Below are positions 12,776 to 22,110 of a stretch of 64,000 nt of DNA, piece after piece. This DNA comes from Neoarius graeffei (lineage: Eukaryota > Chordata > Actinopteri > Siluriformes > Ariidae), in assembly GCF_027579695.1 (NCBI RefSeq), contig NC_083574.1:41346559-41410558 (forward strand), given 5' to 3'. Both the position numbers and the translations under genes were made by a program. The notes beneath the pieces are model-generated. The model was not told where the DNA came from. It did no database searches and saw nothing but the letters and a program-made list of their open reading frames with translations. Each line of letters opens with the position of its first letter. The stretch's first letter is position 1.

Positions 12776-15700
12776 ATTATTATTATTATTATTATCACTC
12801 TTAGTACTGTTTGGCTTTACAGTTTTTTTCTTGCCACCGTCACCTCTGACTTGTTTATTTGGGATCTGAATCTAACTGCATCCAGATTTCTGTAAAACTG
12901 AATTGTGAATTATATCTATTGTTAAAAGTGTTATATGAATACAAATTCTGTTTAAGGAAACAATGTATTGGAAGACAATAATAGGAAATGACCAAATATC
13001 TCTCATATAGAAAGAAAGGGTAATATAAGCACAAGTCTTTTTTTTTTTTTGTGTGTGTGTGTGTGTGTGTGTTCTTCATAGTGAAAGCTCCATCTCCAGC
13101 ACCGTGGCAATTCCTGCACACTGGGATAGAGGAGCTTTACCCAACTTCTCATACAAGGTACACATTGTGTGTTGTGTTATTTCTGCTATCATTGCAGGCT
13201 TTCTGTTGTTGGCTTTTTGTCGATTGCTGTTCCCAACTGCTTCAGTATCCTTAACTCTTTACCCCTTAAAGCAGTCGCTACAGCCACCCTTGTATATGTA
13301 TATACTGTTCACCCTGAGAACATATTTACAAGAAAAAAAGTCTAAAGACAAGGTTTTGACAAGGCATCATATGTCGTCATTATGGGATATACACGGGGTT
13401 GTCATATGTCGTCATTAAGGGGTAAAGAGCTAATTGTGGTTTACTGTTGACAGTCTGTTGTTCATAAAATGCCAACTAAGTTAAATTCGATAAAAATAAT
13501 AAATAGTAACTTGAACTTTGTTTGTCAGCTGGTTCCCCTGTCTAGGACAGAGGCTGAATTCCTCAAGTTAGAGAAGCTCTTTAAACAGACCATGCCAAAA
13601 TACAACATTATCAGCATTGAGAGGAGCCAGAACAGCTCTCTATGGAAGGTTTTCCAATGGTAAGGGCAAAGGCTTCCAACTTTGTGTCATGAATTATAAT
13701 CATGGAAAGTTGTTTTTACAAGGTCACTGCACTCTCAGAATGTTGTTAATTATCATATAATTACTGATAAGATTTAAAAAAAAACAGTGTAAATGGTCAA
13801 ATGTAGAGCAAAGACATTTACCTTTAACTCGAAATTGTTAGCATACTTAAGAACACCAGTGCTACTGTACTATTTAGGACACAGCCAAAACCTAGAACTT
13901 GAATGAATTTTACATTAAATATTTTGATCAATTAATATATATCCAGGGTTTTCCACCATATTTTGATGGACCAGTACAATTTTAAATCTTTGAGCGGTAG
14001 GTGATCTTCATGATCTAGCAATCTTTCGGCTATAGTAATATATTTAGTAATATTTAGTGGAATATATTTAGCTGAATATTTAAACAATATTAGCTGGCGT
14101 TGAGTGGTATATCAGATATACCACTCAACATTCAGCTAGCATTATACTGAACGAGTCAAAGATGAGTTCGATATCATGTTAGCTGAATGGAATATTTGAT
14201 ATACCACGTCAAAAGCAGCAGTGAAGTCACCTTCCAGCCAGTGTAGCATTCATCAGTAGTGTTAGCAAACGCTAATAAAGTGGTCAAGCCAGTGCTATCG
14301 AGAGCAAGTAGCACAGGCTAACGACCAAGAAACTAAGACTTCTGTCTCCAGACTCCTCTTCCATGCTACATGCTCACCACAGTATTTTTCACTCTGACTT
14401 AAGTATTCATAGTTACTTTTTAAATCAACATCGATAACTACACGCAACGGAGCGACCTGGCAGCCTGCCGCTAATCCCTTGCAAAATCCTTTGCCCCGTT
14501 GCTTTTTTGGTGTCTGGCTAAGTTTTGGCTGAGCTCAAGTCCCAGCTCTAATAGTAACGGTTCGCCACTGCTTGTAAATATGCGTGAAGAATATCTAATG
14601 AAGTTTTGGGAGCCTTTCAGATGTGTTCGATGTGTCTTTCTCTTTCCCAGCAAACAAAGAAATGCTTCTGCGCATGCACATCAGAAAACTTTCTCATTGG
14701 ATATTCACATCAGCTCTGATGTGTGACGTCATGTTGTCTTGACAACCATGCAATATCGTAAACCATATTGAATGCTCATTCTCTGTTGGGTAGAGTGACA
14801 CAATACACATAGGATAAGTGATATGATAATATTGCGTACTATTGAACCAAATGAATGAAACCCACTAGAAGGGAATAGAACACATGTTTTAATTCTATGG
14901 AAAAAGTGTCCTGGATGTATAATAATTAGTCATGTTTAGTGGGCTGTGTGTGTGGGGTGGTGCAGTGGTCAGCACTGTCACCTGACGGCAAGAAGGTTCT
15001 GGGTTCGAACCTCAATTGGGGCCTTTCTGTGTGGAGTTTGCCTGTTCTCCCTGTGCCTGCATGAGTTTCCTCCCACAGTCCAAAGATAAGGTCAACTCTA
15101 AAGTGCCCATAGGTGTGAATGGTTGTTTGCAATATATTGGAGACCTGCCCAGGGTGGACCCCACCTCCTGCCCCCGTGACCCTGATGGATAAGTGGCATA
15201 GATGATGGATGGCTGTGTGTGTGCTGTGGAAAGCCTACATCCTACCATCTTCACTGCTCCTTCCCTGTAGTCTAGTGCCAGATGTCTTGGTGGTTGGGAA
15301 TATCTGCTTTAAGTCATTGTAACAGACTCTGCATGCAAGTGTGTGTCAGCTTCAGTTCCCACATTTCTATATGCATACTGTGGCTGTATGTTATGAATCT
15401 TCTTTTCAGGCAGAAAGAGCAGATGAAGGAGCAGAATGGAGGGAGAGATGTAGATGAGAGACTCTTGTTTCACGGCACGCAGCGGTCTCAAATTGAGGCC
15501 ATCTGTGAGCAGAGCTTTGACTGGAGGATTTGTGGGGTGAATCACGCATTATATGGAAAAGGTGAGAGCAAATAAATGAAGAAATAATTTATGTTCCTTA
15601 TAGAACATTATTAATAGTTTTAAATGATTATACAGTGGTGCTTGAAAGTTTGTGAACCCTTTAGAATTTTCTACATTTCTGCATAAATATGACCTAAAAC

Positions 15701-18067
15701 ATCATCAGATTTTCACACAAGTCCTAAAAGTAGATAAAGAGAACCCAGTTAAACAAATGAGACAAAAATATTATACTTGGTCATTTATTTATTGAGGAAA
15801 ATGATCCAATATTACATATCTGTGAGTGGCAAAAGTATGTGAACCTTTGCTTTCAGTATCTGGTGTGACCCCCTTGTGCAGCAATAACGGCAACTAAACG
15901 TTTCCGGTAGCTGTTGATCAGTCCTGCACACCGGCTTGGAGGAATTTTAGCCCATTCCTCCGTACAGAACAGCTTCAACTCTGGGATGTTGGTGGGTTTC
16001 CTCACATGAACTGCTCGCTTCAGGTCCTTCCACAACATTTCAATTGGATTAAGGTCAGGACTTTGACTTGGCCATTCCAAAACATTAACTTTATTCTTCT
16101 TTAACCATTCTTTGGTAGAACAACTTGTGTGCTTAGGGTCGTTGTCTTGCTGCATGACCCACCTTCTCTTGAGATTCAGTTCATGGACAGATGTCCTGAC
16201 ATTTTCCTTTAGAATTCGCTGGTATAATTCAGAATTCATTGTTCCATCAATGATGGCAAGCCGTCCTGGCCCAGATGCAGCAAAACAGGCCCAAACCATG
16301 ATACTACCACCACCATGTTTCACAGATGGAATAAGGTTCTTATGCTGGAATGCAGTGTTTTCCTTTCTCCAAACATAACGCTTCTCATTTAAACCAAAAA
16401 GTTCTATTTTGGTCTCATCCGTCCACAAAACATTTTTCCAATAGCCTTCTGGCTTGTCCACATGATCTTTAGCAAACTGCAGATGAGCAGCAATGTTCTT
16501 TTTGGAGAGCAGTGGCTCTCTCCTTGCAACCCTGCCATGCACACCATTGTTGTTCAGTGTTCTCCTGATGGTGGACTCATGAACATTAACATTAGCCAGT
16601 GTGAGAGAGGCCTTCAGTTGCTTAGAGGCTCCCCTGGGGTCCTTTGTGACCTCGCCGACTATTCCACGCCTTGCTCTTGGAGTGATCTTTGTTGGTTGAC
16701 CACTCCTGGGGAGGGTAACAATGGTCTTGAATTTCCTCTGTACACAATCTGTCTGACTGTGGATTGGTGGAGTCCAAACTCTTTAGAGATGGTTTTGTAA
16801 CCTTTTCCAGCCTGATGAGCATCAACAATGCTCTATCTGAGGTCCTCAGAAATCTCCTTTGTTCATGCCATGATACACTTCCACAAACATGTGTTGTGAA
16901 GATCAGACTTTGATAGATCCCTGTTCTTTAAATAAAACAGGGTGCCCACTCACACCTGATTGTCATCCCATTGATTGAAAACACCTGACTCTAATTTCAC
17001 CTTCAAATTCACTGCTAATCCTAGAGGTTCACATACTTTTGCCACTCACAGATCTGTAATATTGGATCATTTTCCTCAATAAATAAATGACCAAGTATAA
17101 TATTTTTGTCTCATTTGTTTAACTGGGTTCTCTTTTTCTACTTTTAGGACTTGTGTGAAAATCTGATGATGTTTTAGGTCATATTTATGCAGAAATATAG
17201 AAAATTCTAAAGGGTTCACAAACTTTCAAGCACCACTGCATACAGTGGGGCAAAAAAGTATTTAGTCAGCCACCAATTGTGCAAGTTCTCCCACTTAAAA
17301 AGATGAGAGGCCTGTAATTTTCATCATAGGTACACTTCAACTATGAGAGACAGAATGGGGGGAAAGAATCCAGGAAATCACATTGTAGGATTTTTAATGA
17401 ATTAATTGGTAAATTCCTCGGTAAAATAAGTATTTGGTCACCTACAAACAAACAAGATTTCTGGCTCTCGCATACCTGTAACTTCTTAAGAGGCTCCTCT
17501 GTCCTCCACTCGTTACCTGTATTAATGGCACCTGTTTGAACTCGTTATCAGTATAAAAGACACCTGTCCACAACCTCAAACAGAAGACTAAATCCTTTTT
17601 TGCCCCACTGTATTATAGGCCACTTCCAAAATGTATTGTTTTTCATGGTCATGTATGTAATATGCAGCACCAGTAAATACAAGTATACATTTTAAATCAC
17701 ATTTAATAAGATGGTGCACACAAAGTTTTATTTTTCCTCAACATCAGTGGAGTTTTGTTTTGTTTCTTACTCAGGAAGTTATTTTGCCAGAGATGCCTCC
17801 TACTCTGATCAACACTCTCAGTCTACAGACAGCAGCAAAAAGATGTTTGTGGCAAGGGTTTTGGTGGGACACTACACTAATGGCCACAGCACTTTACTCT
17901 TTCCTCCTCGTAAAACCATGGGTAAAGGCTTCTATGACAGCTGTGTGGACAACTGCAGCGATCCAAGCATTTTTGTCATCTTTGAGAAGTACCAGATTTA
18001 CCCTGAATTCATTATAGAATATGCTCCTGAGAAGTCCAAATGTTTCATCTCATCTCATCATCTCTAG
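1539..18067 (+). CDS. parp12: Gene A: PARP12-like mono-ADP-ribosyltransferase, 3' part (8 exons, 5' end outside window)
   Basis: Eight exons (1539-1671, 1779-1947, 2049-2169, 5849-5945, 13082-13157, 13529-13659, 15410-15561, 17775-18067) join in one open frame of 389 residues; every junction has AG/GT and matching phase. In order they encode WWE1, WWE2 (core WLWYWKN...WVEYG), a linker rich in RRRPRF and the PARP catalytic domain. The catalytic domain shows LLFHGT (H codon 15471-15473), YGKGSYFARDASYS (Y codon 17780-17782, 32 residues after H) and PSIFVIF (I codon 17969-17971). H-Y-I in place of H-Y-E is the mono-ADP-ribosyltransferase pattern of PARP12-like enzymes; ZC3HAV1/PARP13 lacks the catalytic histidine. 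The CCCH finger exons must lie left of position 1. The C-terminus is altered by a SINE (see 18043-18419). The assignment to PARP12 rather than another member of the family is by domain order and triad only. Confidence 0.9.
1779..1947 (+). CDS. parp12: Gene A exon: start of WWE2
   Basis: The 169-nt exon lies between acttttag and acaggag|gtcagt. It encodes a hydrophilic linker with [13 protein letters not shown] followed by the WWE core [13 protein letters not shown] and WVEYGQ. WWE domains bind ADP-ribose of poly(ADP-ribose) chains, which is known for PARP12 and ZAP WWE2. The gene B counterpart is 57986-58154; 41 of 57 residues agree by eye. Confidence 0.92.
2049..2169 (+). CDS. parp12: Gene A exon: middle of WWE2
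   Basis: The 121-nt exon follows gtctacag and ends at ttgagcg|gtaagc. It encodes the variable part of WWE2 containing TLENIYQSD and MDMLYLS. Length and phase equal those of the gene B exon at 58374-58494, but only about 11 of 41 residues agree, far fewer than in the exons on either side. Confidence 0.85.
2769..4374 (+). mobile_element. Tc1/mariner-type transposon (family with caaccccgattcc ends)
   Basis: TIRs begin caaccccgattccaaaaaag and end ccaacttttttggaatcggg plus gttg, flanked by TA on both sides. The element carries one transposase gene with stops and lies in the hAT at 2610-5621. A near-identical element lies inverted at 25933-27536, and a solitary end of the same family is at 21130-21151. 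Confidence 0.92.
3078..4154 (+). pseudogene. Tc1 DDE transposase, broken by two stops
   Basis: The frame has an N-terminal HTH (LRRQIVEQYQKGVRQCKIAK), then the DDE core: VLWSDKSKSE for D1, FQHDNAKPH for D2 and SPDLSPIENIW for the final E. In-frame TGA codons end it at 3399-3401 (where the copy at 25933 has W) and 3822-3824. All three acidic residues remain, but the protein cannot be made whole. Confidence 0.9.
5849..5945 (+). CDS. parp12: Gene A exon: end of WWE2 (MYQQN...RRRPRF)
   Basis: The 97-nt exon lies between atttgcag and aaaag|gtatc. It reads MYQQNILYQTKREIRRRPRF and onward, the conserved closing strand of WWE2 followed by a basic stretch. The gene B exon 58590-58686 has the same length and phase, with 23 of 33 residues identical. 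The preceding intron is 3.7 kb because of nested transposons. Confidence 0.92.
6114..7375 (+). mobile_element. hAT element, internally deleted, keeps a 5' exon
   Basis: TIRs are cagggctttgaaccggttc and ttccggttcaaagccctg. The 8-bp TSD gttagaac is exact (6106-6113 and 7376-7383). It lies in the gene A intron between the RRRPRF exon and the linker exon. Confidence 0.9.
6564..6665 (+). pseudogene. hAT transposase N-terminal exon remnant
   Basis: A 33-residue frame starts MSGHKSGFQKRKENKRRVEN and is very basic. The KSGxQKRK start is familiar from the first exon of teleost hAT transposases. A possible donor (ttttaag|gtagga) precedes the in-frame TAG. The rest of the transposase is absent. Confidence 0.55.
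7430..7755 (-). repeat. Degenerate old SINE-like remnant
   Basis: Partial similarity to the reverse complement of the SINE body can be followed (gtgggaggaaactggagaatcc, gaggaaacccacacagac, and catgctgaacc). It is much more diverged than the main SINE family. Confidence 0.45.
8263..9351. mobile_element. hAT-like non-autonomous element inside the SINE
   Basis: Perfect 14-bp TIRs atacatgtcaacct and aggttgacatgtat bound it, with flanking 8-mers cctaaccc and gctaaccc matching 7 of 8. Subterminal repeats of atccgtat and its complement occur at both ends. It has no transposase. Confidence 0.75.
9081..9238 (-). mobile_element. tRNA-derived SINE, third family, minus strand
   Basis: On the minus strand it starts ggggcgtcgtggctcaggtg, has the B box gggttcgattccgg, and ends with tccaataaaggtgcaaaaag. 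The flank tattgaagtttttttt is repeated on both sides as a TSD. It lies within the hAT-like element 8263-9351. Confidence 0.8.
9655..11272. mobile_element. hAT-type non-autonomous element, second copy
   Basis: Ends tagaggtggacaaagtac and gttactgtccacctctg match the element at 2610-5621. The flanks ttagatca (9647-9654) and ctagatca (11273-11280) form an 8-bp TSD with one mismatch. A SINE is inserted at 10827-11201. It interrupts a LINE RT frame. Confidence 0.88.
10827..11201 (+). mobile_element. tRNA-derived SINE, main family, in hAT
   Basis: Full-length copy with A and B boxes and a gatgagatgag tail. The TSD agtacagatact (10815-10826 and 11202-11213) lies in the right subterminal part of the hAT. 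Confidence 0.93.
11978..12333 (+). mobile_element. tRNA-derived SINE, main family
   Basis: The copy is nearly full length; a short segment in the 'cctccgggtgctccgg' region is missing. The TSD gaggtcc lies at 11971-11977 and 12334-12340. It sits just downstream of the LINE fragment. Confidence 0.9.
12380..12725 (+). mobile_element. SINE of the second family
   Basis: It has the tRNA-type head, then the tail cttgagcgaggcacctaact, catggctgcccactgctctg, ttcagatgggttaaatgc and ataaagttg. The tail runs into a (TTTC)n tract at 12729-12774 and an (ATT)n tract at 12775-12796. Confidence 0.8.
12729..12796. repeat. (TTTC)n and (ATT)n microsatellites
   Basis: Simple repeats at the 3' end of the preceding SINE, a usual place for tail-derived microsatellites. 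Confidence 0.9.
13082..13157 (+). CDS. parp12: Gene A exon: linker between WWE2 and catalytic domain
   Basis: The 76-nt exon follows a T-run, a (GT)n tract and ttcttcatag, and ends at atacaag|gtacac. It encodes a Ser/Thr-rich linker with IPAHWDRGALPNFSYK; the P-x-HWD and SYK motifs are conserved before PARP12-type catalytic domains. It is 9 nt (three codons) shorter than the gene B exon 62619-62703, with the phase kept. Confidence 0.9.
13255..13429. mobile_element. Small piggyBac-like MITE
   Basis: A 175-bp unit with ends ctctttaccccttaa and ttaaggggtaaagag, flanked by TTAA at the left (13251-13254) and CTAA at the right (13430-13433). It contains two direct copies of catatgtcgtcatta. It lies in the 371-bp intron between two gene A exons. 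TTAA targeting is known for piggyBac; the family call is inference. Confidence 0.55.
13529..13659 (+). CDS. parp12: Gene A exon: N-terminal part of PARP catalytic domain
   Basis: The 131-nt exon lies between tttgtcag and tccaatg|gtaagg. It encodes LVPLSRTEAEFLKLEKLF and later IISIERSQNSSLWKVFQW. The I-x-x-I-x-R-x-Q-N-x-x-LW pattern is the conserved first helix and strand of PARP catalytic domains. No counterpart for gene B is seen before the window ends. Confidence 0.93.
13660..14947. other. Gene A intron with a 31-bp palindrome
   Basis: Mostly unrecognised intron. At 14099-14129 the sequence gttgagtggtatatc, one base, then gatataccactcaac forms a perfect 15-bp-arm inverted repeat. Related ggaatatttgatataccacg at 14189 onward suggests the area is an eroded MITE. 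Confidence 0.4.
14948..15205 (+). mobile_element. Older SINE related to the main family
   Basis: ggtggtgcagtggtcagcac, the B box gggttcgaacc and cctttctgtgtggagtttgc follow the SINE consensus, but the body has several deletions and the 3' end reads ggataagtggcatagatgat. It lies 200 bp upstream of the HGT exon. Confidence 0.75.
15410..15561 (+). CDS. parp12: Gene A exon: PARP catalytic histidine motif
   Basis: The 152-nt exon lies between tcttttcag and ggaaaag|gtgag. It encodes RDVDERLLFHGTQRSQIEAI, then FDWRICGVNHALYGKG. LFHGT carries the NAD+-binding histidine of the H-Y-I triad. The exon is followed by a 2.2-kb intron carrying a Tc1 element and a MITE. Confidence 0.95.
15633..17238 (-). 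mobile_element. Tc1-type transposon (cagtggtgcttgaaag family), copy 1
   Basis: TIRs are cagtggtgcttgaaagtttg and caaactttcaagcaccactg, with TA at the left flank. It is about 1.6 kb and carries a minus-strand transposase, in the intron between the two last gene A exons. Sister copies lie at 34551, 47906 and 53704. Confidence 0.93.
15853..16871 (-). pseudogene. Tc1 DDE transposase, broken
   Basis: On the minus strand a long frame (15853-16542, 229 residues) holds [13 protein letters not shown] (D1), [10 protein letters not shown] (D2) and [11 protein letters not shown] (E). The N-terminal HTH part (16543-16871) is in other frames. The third codon after the start is TGA where copies at 34551 and 53704 have CGA, a CpG decay. 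Confidence 0.9.
17243..17610. mobile_element. Tc1-type MITE
   Basis: A 368-bp unit with ends cagtggggcaaaaaagtatt and ccttttttgccccactg, flanked by TA on both sides (17241-17242 and 17611-17612). It has no coding content and lies next to the previous Tc1, 160 bp before the last gene A exon. Confidence 0.88.
17775..18067 (+). CDS. parp12: Gene A terminal exon: PARP catalytic tyrosine and isoleucine, SINE-derived C-terminus
   Basis: The exon follows cttactcag and encodes GSYFARDASYSDQHS, VARVLVGHYT, the PPRKTMGKGFYDSCVDN segment, DPSIFVIFEKYQIYP and EFIIEYAPEKSK. These are the D-loop and core strands of a PARP12-type catalytic domain. After SK the frame enters a minus-strand SINE and reads eight SINE-encoded residues (CFISSHHL) to TAG at 18065-18067. 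The host sequence resumes after the SINE at 18429, so the ancestral end would have been W-L-T-S and TAA at 18439-18441. Confidence 0.92.
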
Positions 18068-18419
18068 CCGCTTTATCCTTCTACAGGGTCGCAGGCAAGC
18101 TGGAGCCTATCCCAGCTGACTACGGGTGAAAGGCGGGGTACACCCTGGACAAGTCGCCAGGTCATCACAGGGCTGACACAGAGACACAGACAACCATTCA
18201 CACTCACATTCACATCTACGGTCAATTTAGAGTCACCAGTTAACCTAACCTGCATGTCTTTGGACTGTGGGGGAAACCGGAGCACCCGGAGGAAACCCAC
18301 GCGGACACGGGGAGAACATGCAAACTCCGCACAGGAAGGCCCTCGCCGGCCACGGGGCTCGAACCCGGACCTTCTTGCTGTGAGGCGACAGCGCTAACCA
18401 CTACACCACCGTGCCGCCC
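18043..18419 (-). mobile_element. tRNA-derived SINE inserted into the last coding exon of gene A
   Basis: Full-length main-family copy on the minus strand, from tttcatctcatctcatcatc to gtgccgccc. The TSD gtccaaatg lies at 18034-18042 and 18420-18428. It interrupts the codon after E-K-S-K and contributes C-F-I-S-S-H-H-L and a TAG. The rest of the element becomes 3' UTR. Confidence 0.95.
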
Positions 18420-18428
18420 GTCCAAATG

Positions 18429-19022
18429 GTTGACTTCCTAAATATCTGTACAGTATCATATTATATTAGATTTAAAGTACGGAATATACAGTAAAGGACA
18501 ATGAAGTAAAATAATGAAGGAATTAAAATTAAAATCCTATTCAGTGCACGTTTAGCTGCCCTATTGTAGATGTGAAATGGATGTTAGCGACCAATGTGAT
18601 TTCATGTGATTTAAGAGCATATGTACAGATGCATTTGTGCTGTAAAGATTTAGGAAGATGAATGACTGACTCAGTGAATATTATACCTTTTTCCTGTTGG
18701 GATGATAAGCTTTTGCAAGAAAAACACTTTGGATTGTGTCATAAACTTGGTTTCTGTTGTGAATTTTATTTGCCCTGATGAGTTTACTAAGCAAAAAACA
18801 GTTATGCCCTCATTGTACTTTGTCTCCTGGTTATATATGTTTAAAACTTGACTCCAAAATTTTTATTTTAATGCATACGAAAGAGTTTTGGGCTTTTATG
18901 TATGCATTTATAGCTAGAGGGTTATTTTTAGAGATCAAAATGAAGATCAATTGGGGATGGTTATTGTATAAGTACAACTTTTTCAGTGTTTGAATTTAAT
19001 ATCAAAATTAAAGATAAATAAA
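18429..19022 (+). other. Gene A 3' UTR remnant with polyadenylation signals
   Basis: This is the sequence following the SINE. The displaced original codons (tgg ttg act tcc taa, 18427-18441) lie at its start. ATTAAA at 19007-19012 and AATAAA at 19017-19022 are the best candidates for the gene A polyadenylation signal. Use of these signals is inferred. Confidence 0.55.
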
Positions 19023-19864
19023 GACATCCATTTCTGTCAAAATTTCTTTAAAGCACTTTGCCACAGCACTCTGGAAAAGTACTGCCTTTCAAATAAATGT
19101 GATATTTGCAGTGAACAGCAACATATACATTGTTTGAATAAATAAATCATCTAAATAAAACAACATTTAAAGTATATTTTAGGGTTGCAACTCAAAATGG
19201 AGTTAATTCCATATATTTTGGCACCCTTCAAGAGAAGAGAATTGATTGTATAACAATTTATACGTATAACAGATGTATTATAGTTAGACTTACAAAAAAA
19301 AATTCTCATAAGTTTTTTTACTTTAAAAAAGATATATTAAGAAGCTTCTTTAAAGGTAGGGGGATATTGAGACACCCCCCCCCCCCCCCCCAATAAATAA
19401 ATAAATAATTTAGTTAAACCAAAGTGAATATTTATAGTATATTTTAATATAACAAACGGTAACAAAGTGTATAAGGGGGTACTTAAGACTTTTTATTTGA
19501 TTAATAATATCAAATTAGACACTTGTAAGAGGTTTGCTCAGTAATACATGTATGCAAAAGACTATCATTAGAATATCGCTTGTGATAATGCACAATAAAC
19601 ACTTGTTTTGCAAACTACTGAGCATGAATTAACAACCTAAATTTTTACTTAAATTAAAAACATACTAGACTTATTTGTCCATGCCATAAATTTATTAAAT
19701 AAAGAAGTAATAAGACCTTTAACCCCTTACAGGTTTGCGTTCTTGAACATAAACTGTTACCCTGATGGGTAAATAATAATAAAAATAACAACTAGCCTAT
19801 AACAACTTAAAAATAAAAATTGCCTGTTTCATGAACCATAGAATACATATAAGGAAGCCTGTTT
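19023..19864. other. AT-rich intergenic sequence
   Basis: It contains a C-run at 19374-19391 followed by (aaat)n. No coding or mobile feature was recognised. Confidence 0.5.
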
Positions 19865-21125
19865 CCGCCACCATAACAATGAAATTTCTCATAATTATTA
19901 CTTAATTTCTCATAATAATGACATACTTTTCCTCATAATTATGACTTTGTATCTCATGTTATGAGAGCTTATCTTATAATTGTGACTTTCTCTCTCACAG
20001 TCATGAGTTCCTATCTCATAATAATGATTTAGGATCTTATAATTATGCTATATCACAATAATGCAGTATGAGAAAGTGTCTCATAATTATGACTTGCTAT
20101 CTCATAATAATGAAATATGAGAAAGTTTCACATAATTATGACTTGGTACCTCATTTTAATGAAATATGAGCAAATGTCTCATAATTATGACTTGCTATCT
20201 CAATAATTAAATATGGAGACATTTTCATAATAATGATTTACTATCTCAATTATGACTTGCTATCTCATAATAATGAAATGTAAGGAAGTGTCTCATAATT
20301 GGTAAATATAAGGAAGTGTAATATAGTAATAAATATAAGGACCTGTCTGCATTTCGTTGCCTTGTACCTGTGACATGTGCAATGACAATAAAGTTGAATC
20401 TAATCTAATCTAATTATGACTTTGCTATCTAATAATAATTAAATATGAGAAAATTTCTCATAATTATGACTTGCTATCTCAATAATTAAATATGGGGACT
20501 TTTTCAGAATAATGATTTACTATCTCATAATTATGACTTGCTATCTCATAATAATGAAATATGAGAAAGTGTTTCACAATTATCACTTTGCTATCTAATA
20601 ATAATGAAATGTGGGAAAGTTTCTCATAATTATGACTTGCTATCTCAATAAGTAAATATGAGGATGTTTTTCATAATAATGATTTACTATCTCATAATTA
20701 TGACTTGGTATCTCATAATGCAATATGAGAGTGTCTCATAATTACAGTATGACTTGCAATCTCAATAATTAAATATGAGGATGTTTTTCATAATGATTTA
20801 CTATATCATACTTATGACTTGCTATCTCATAATAATGAAATATGAGAAAGTGTCTCATAATTACAGTATGACTTGCTATTTCAATAATTAAATATGAGGA
20901 TGTTTTTCATAATAATGATTTACTATCTCATAATTACGACTTGGTATCTCAATGAAATATGAGAAAGTGTCTCATAATTACAGTATGACTCAATAATTAT
21001 ATATGAGGATGTTTGTCATAATAATTATTTACTATCTCATAATAATGAAATATGAGAAAGTGTCTCATAATTACAGTATGATTTGCTATCTCAATAATGA
21101 TATATGAGGATGTTTTTCATAACGA
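19865..21125. repeat. AT-rich minisatellite of imperfect units
   Basis: Repeats of tctcataattatgacttgc, tatctcataataatgaaata, tgagaaagtgtctcataatt and atatgaggatgtttttcat. In the right half the units are about 95-125 bp and start at roughly 20730, 20850, 20968 and 21061 with gtgtctcataattacagtat. Many units pair with each other because ataattat is self-complementary. Confidence 0.85.
20320..20412 (+). mobile_element. Short retroelement 3' tail inside the minisatellite
   Basis: tctgcatttcgttgccttgt and atgtgcaatgacaataaag followed by three gaatctaatctaatc-type repeats is the usual 3' terminus of a teleost non-LTR element, here extremely 5'-truncated. Confidence 0.55.
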
Positions 21126-21129
21126 TATA

Positions 21130-21151
21130 CAACCCCGATTCCAAAAAAGTG
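21130..21151. mobile_element. Solitary Tc1 end
   Basis: acaaccccgattccaaaaaa plus gt equals the terminus of the Tc1 family at 2769 and 25933, with no partner end nearby. It marks the edge of the minisatellite. Confidence 0.75.
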
Positions 21152-21393
21152 TTTACACCACTTACAACATGGCTATTTTGACTACCACACTTTCCCAGTG
21201 TTGTAAAATTACAACAAATATACAACATGCTCTAATTTACATTTGAGGCATGTATTTCACAATAACCACATACACTATATTGCCAAAAGTATTTGCTCAC
21301 CCATCCAAATTATCGGAATCAGGTGTTCCAATCACTTCCATGGCCACAGGTGTATAAAATCAAGCACCTCGGCATGCAGACTGTTTTTACAGT

Positions 21394-21714
21394 TTGGAGC
21401 TGGCCCCTTCCTCTTCCAACATGACTGTGCACAAAGCAAGGTCCATAAAGACATGGATGACAGAGTCTGGTGTGGATGAACTTGACTGGCCTGCACAGAG
21501 TCCTGACCTCAACCCGATAGAACACCTTTGGGATGAATTAGAGCGGAGACTGAGAGCCAGGCCTTCTCGTCCAACATTAGTGTGTGACCTCACAAATGCG
21601 CTTCTGGAAGAATGGTCAAAAATTCCCATAAACACACTCCTAAACCTTGTGGACAGCCTTCCCAGAAGAGTTGAAGCTGTTCTAGCTGCAAAGGGTGGAC
21701 TGACGTCATATTGA
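21394..21714 (+). pseudogene. Tc1 transposase C-terminal remnant
   Basis: The frame reads [25 protein letters not shown] and ends ...AAKGGLTSY with TGA. It retains the final E of the DDE triad ([11 protein letters not shown]); D1 is deleted. Confidence 0.85.
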
Positions 21715-21748
21715 ACCCTATGGATTAGGAATGGGATGTCACTTAAGC

Positions 21749-22110
21749 GGGCGGCACAGTGGTGTAGTGGTTAGCACTGTTGCCTCACAGCAAGAAGGTC
21801 CGGGTTCGAGCCCCGTGGCCGGCAAGGGCTTTTCTGTGTGGAGTTTGCATGTTCTCCCCGTGTCCGCGTGGGTTTCCTCCGGGTGCTCCGGTTTCCCCCA
21901 CAGTCCAAAGACATGCAGGTTAGGTTAACTGGTGACTCTAAATTGAGCGTAGGTGTGAATGTGAATGGTTGTCTGTGTCTATGTGTCAGCCCTGTGATGA
22001 CCTGGCGACTTGTCCAGGGTGTACCCCGCCTTTCGCCCGTAGTCAGCTGGGATAGGCTCCAGCTTGCCTGCGACCCTGTAGAACAGGATAAAGCAGCTAG
22101 AGATAATGAG
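21749..22110 (+). mobile_element. tRNA-derived SINE, main family, in Tc1
   Basis: Full-length copy inserted in the 3' part of the Tc1 after its transposase stop. The TSD atgtcacttaagc lies at 21736-21748 and 22111-22123. Confidence 0.95.
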
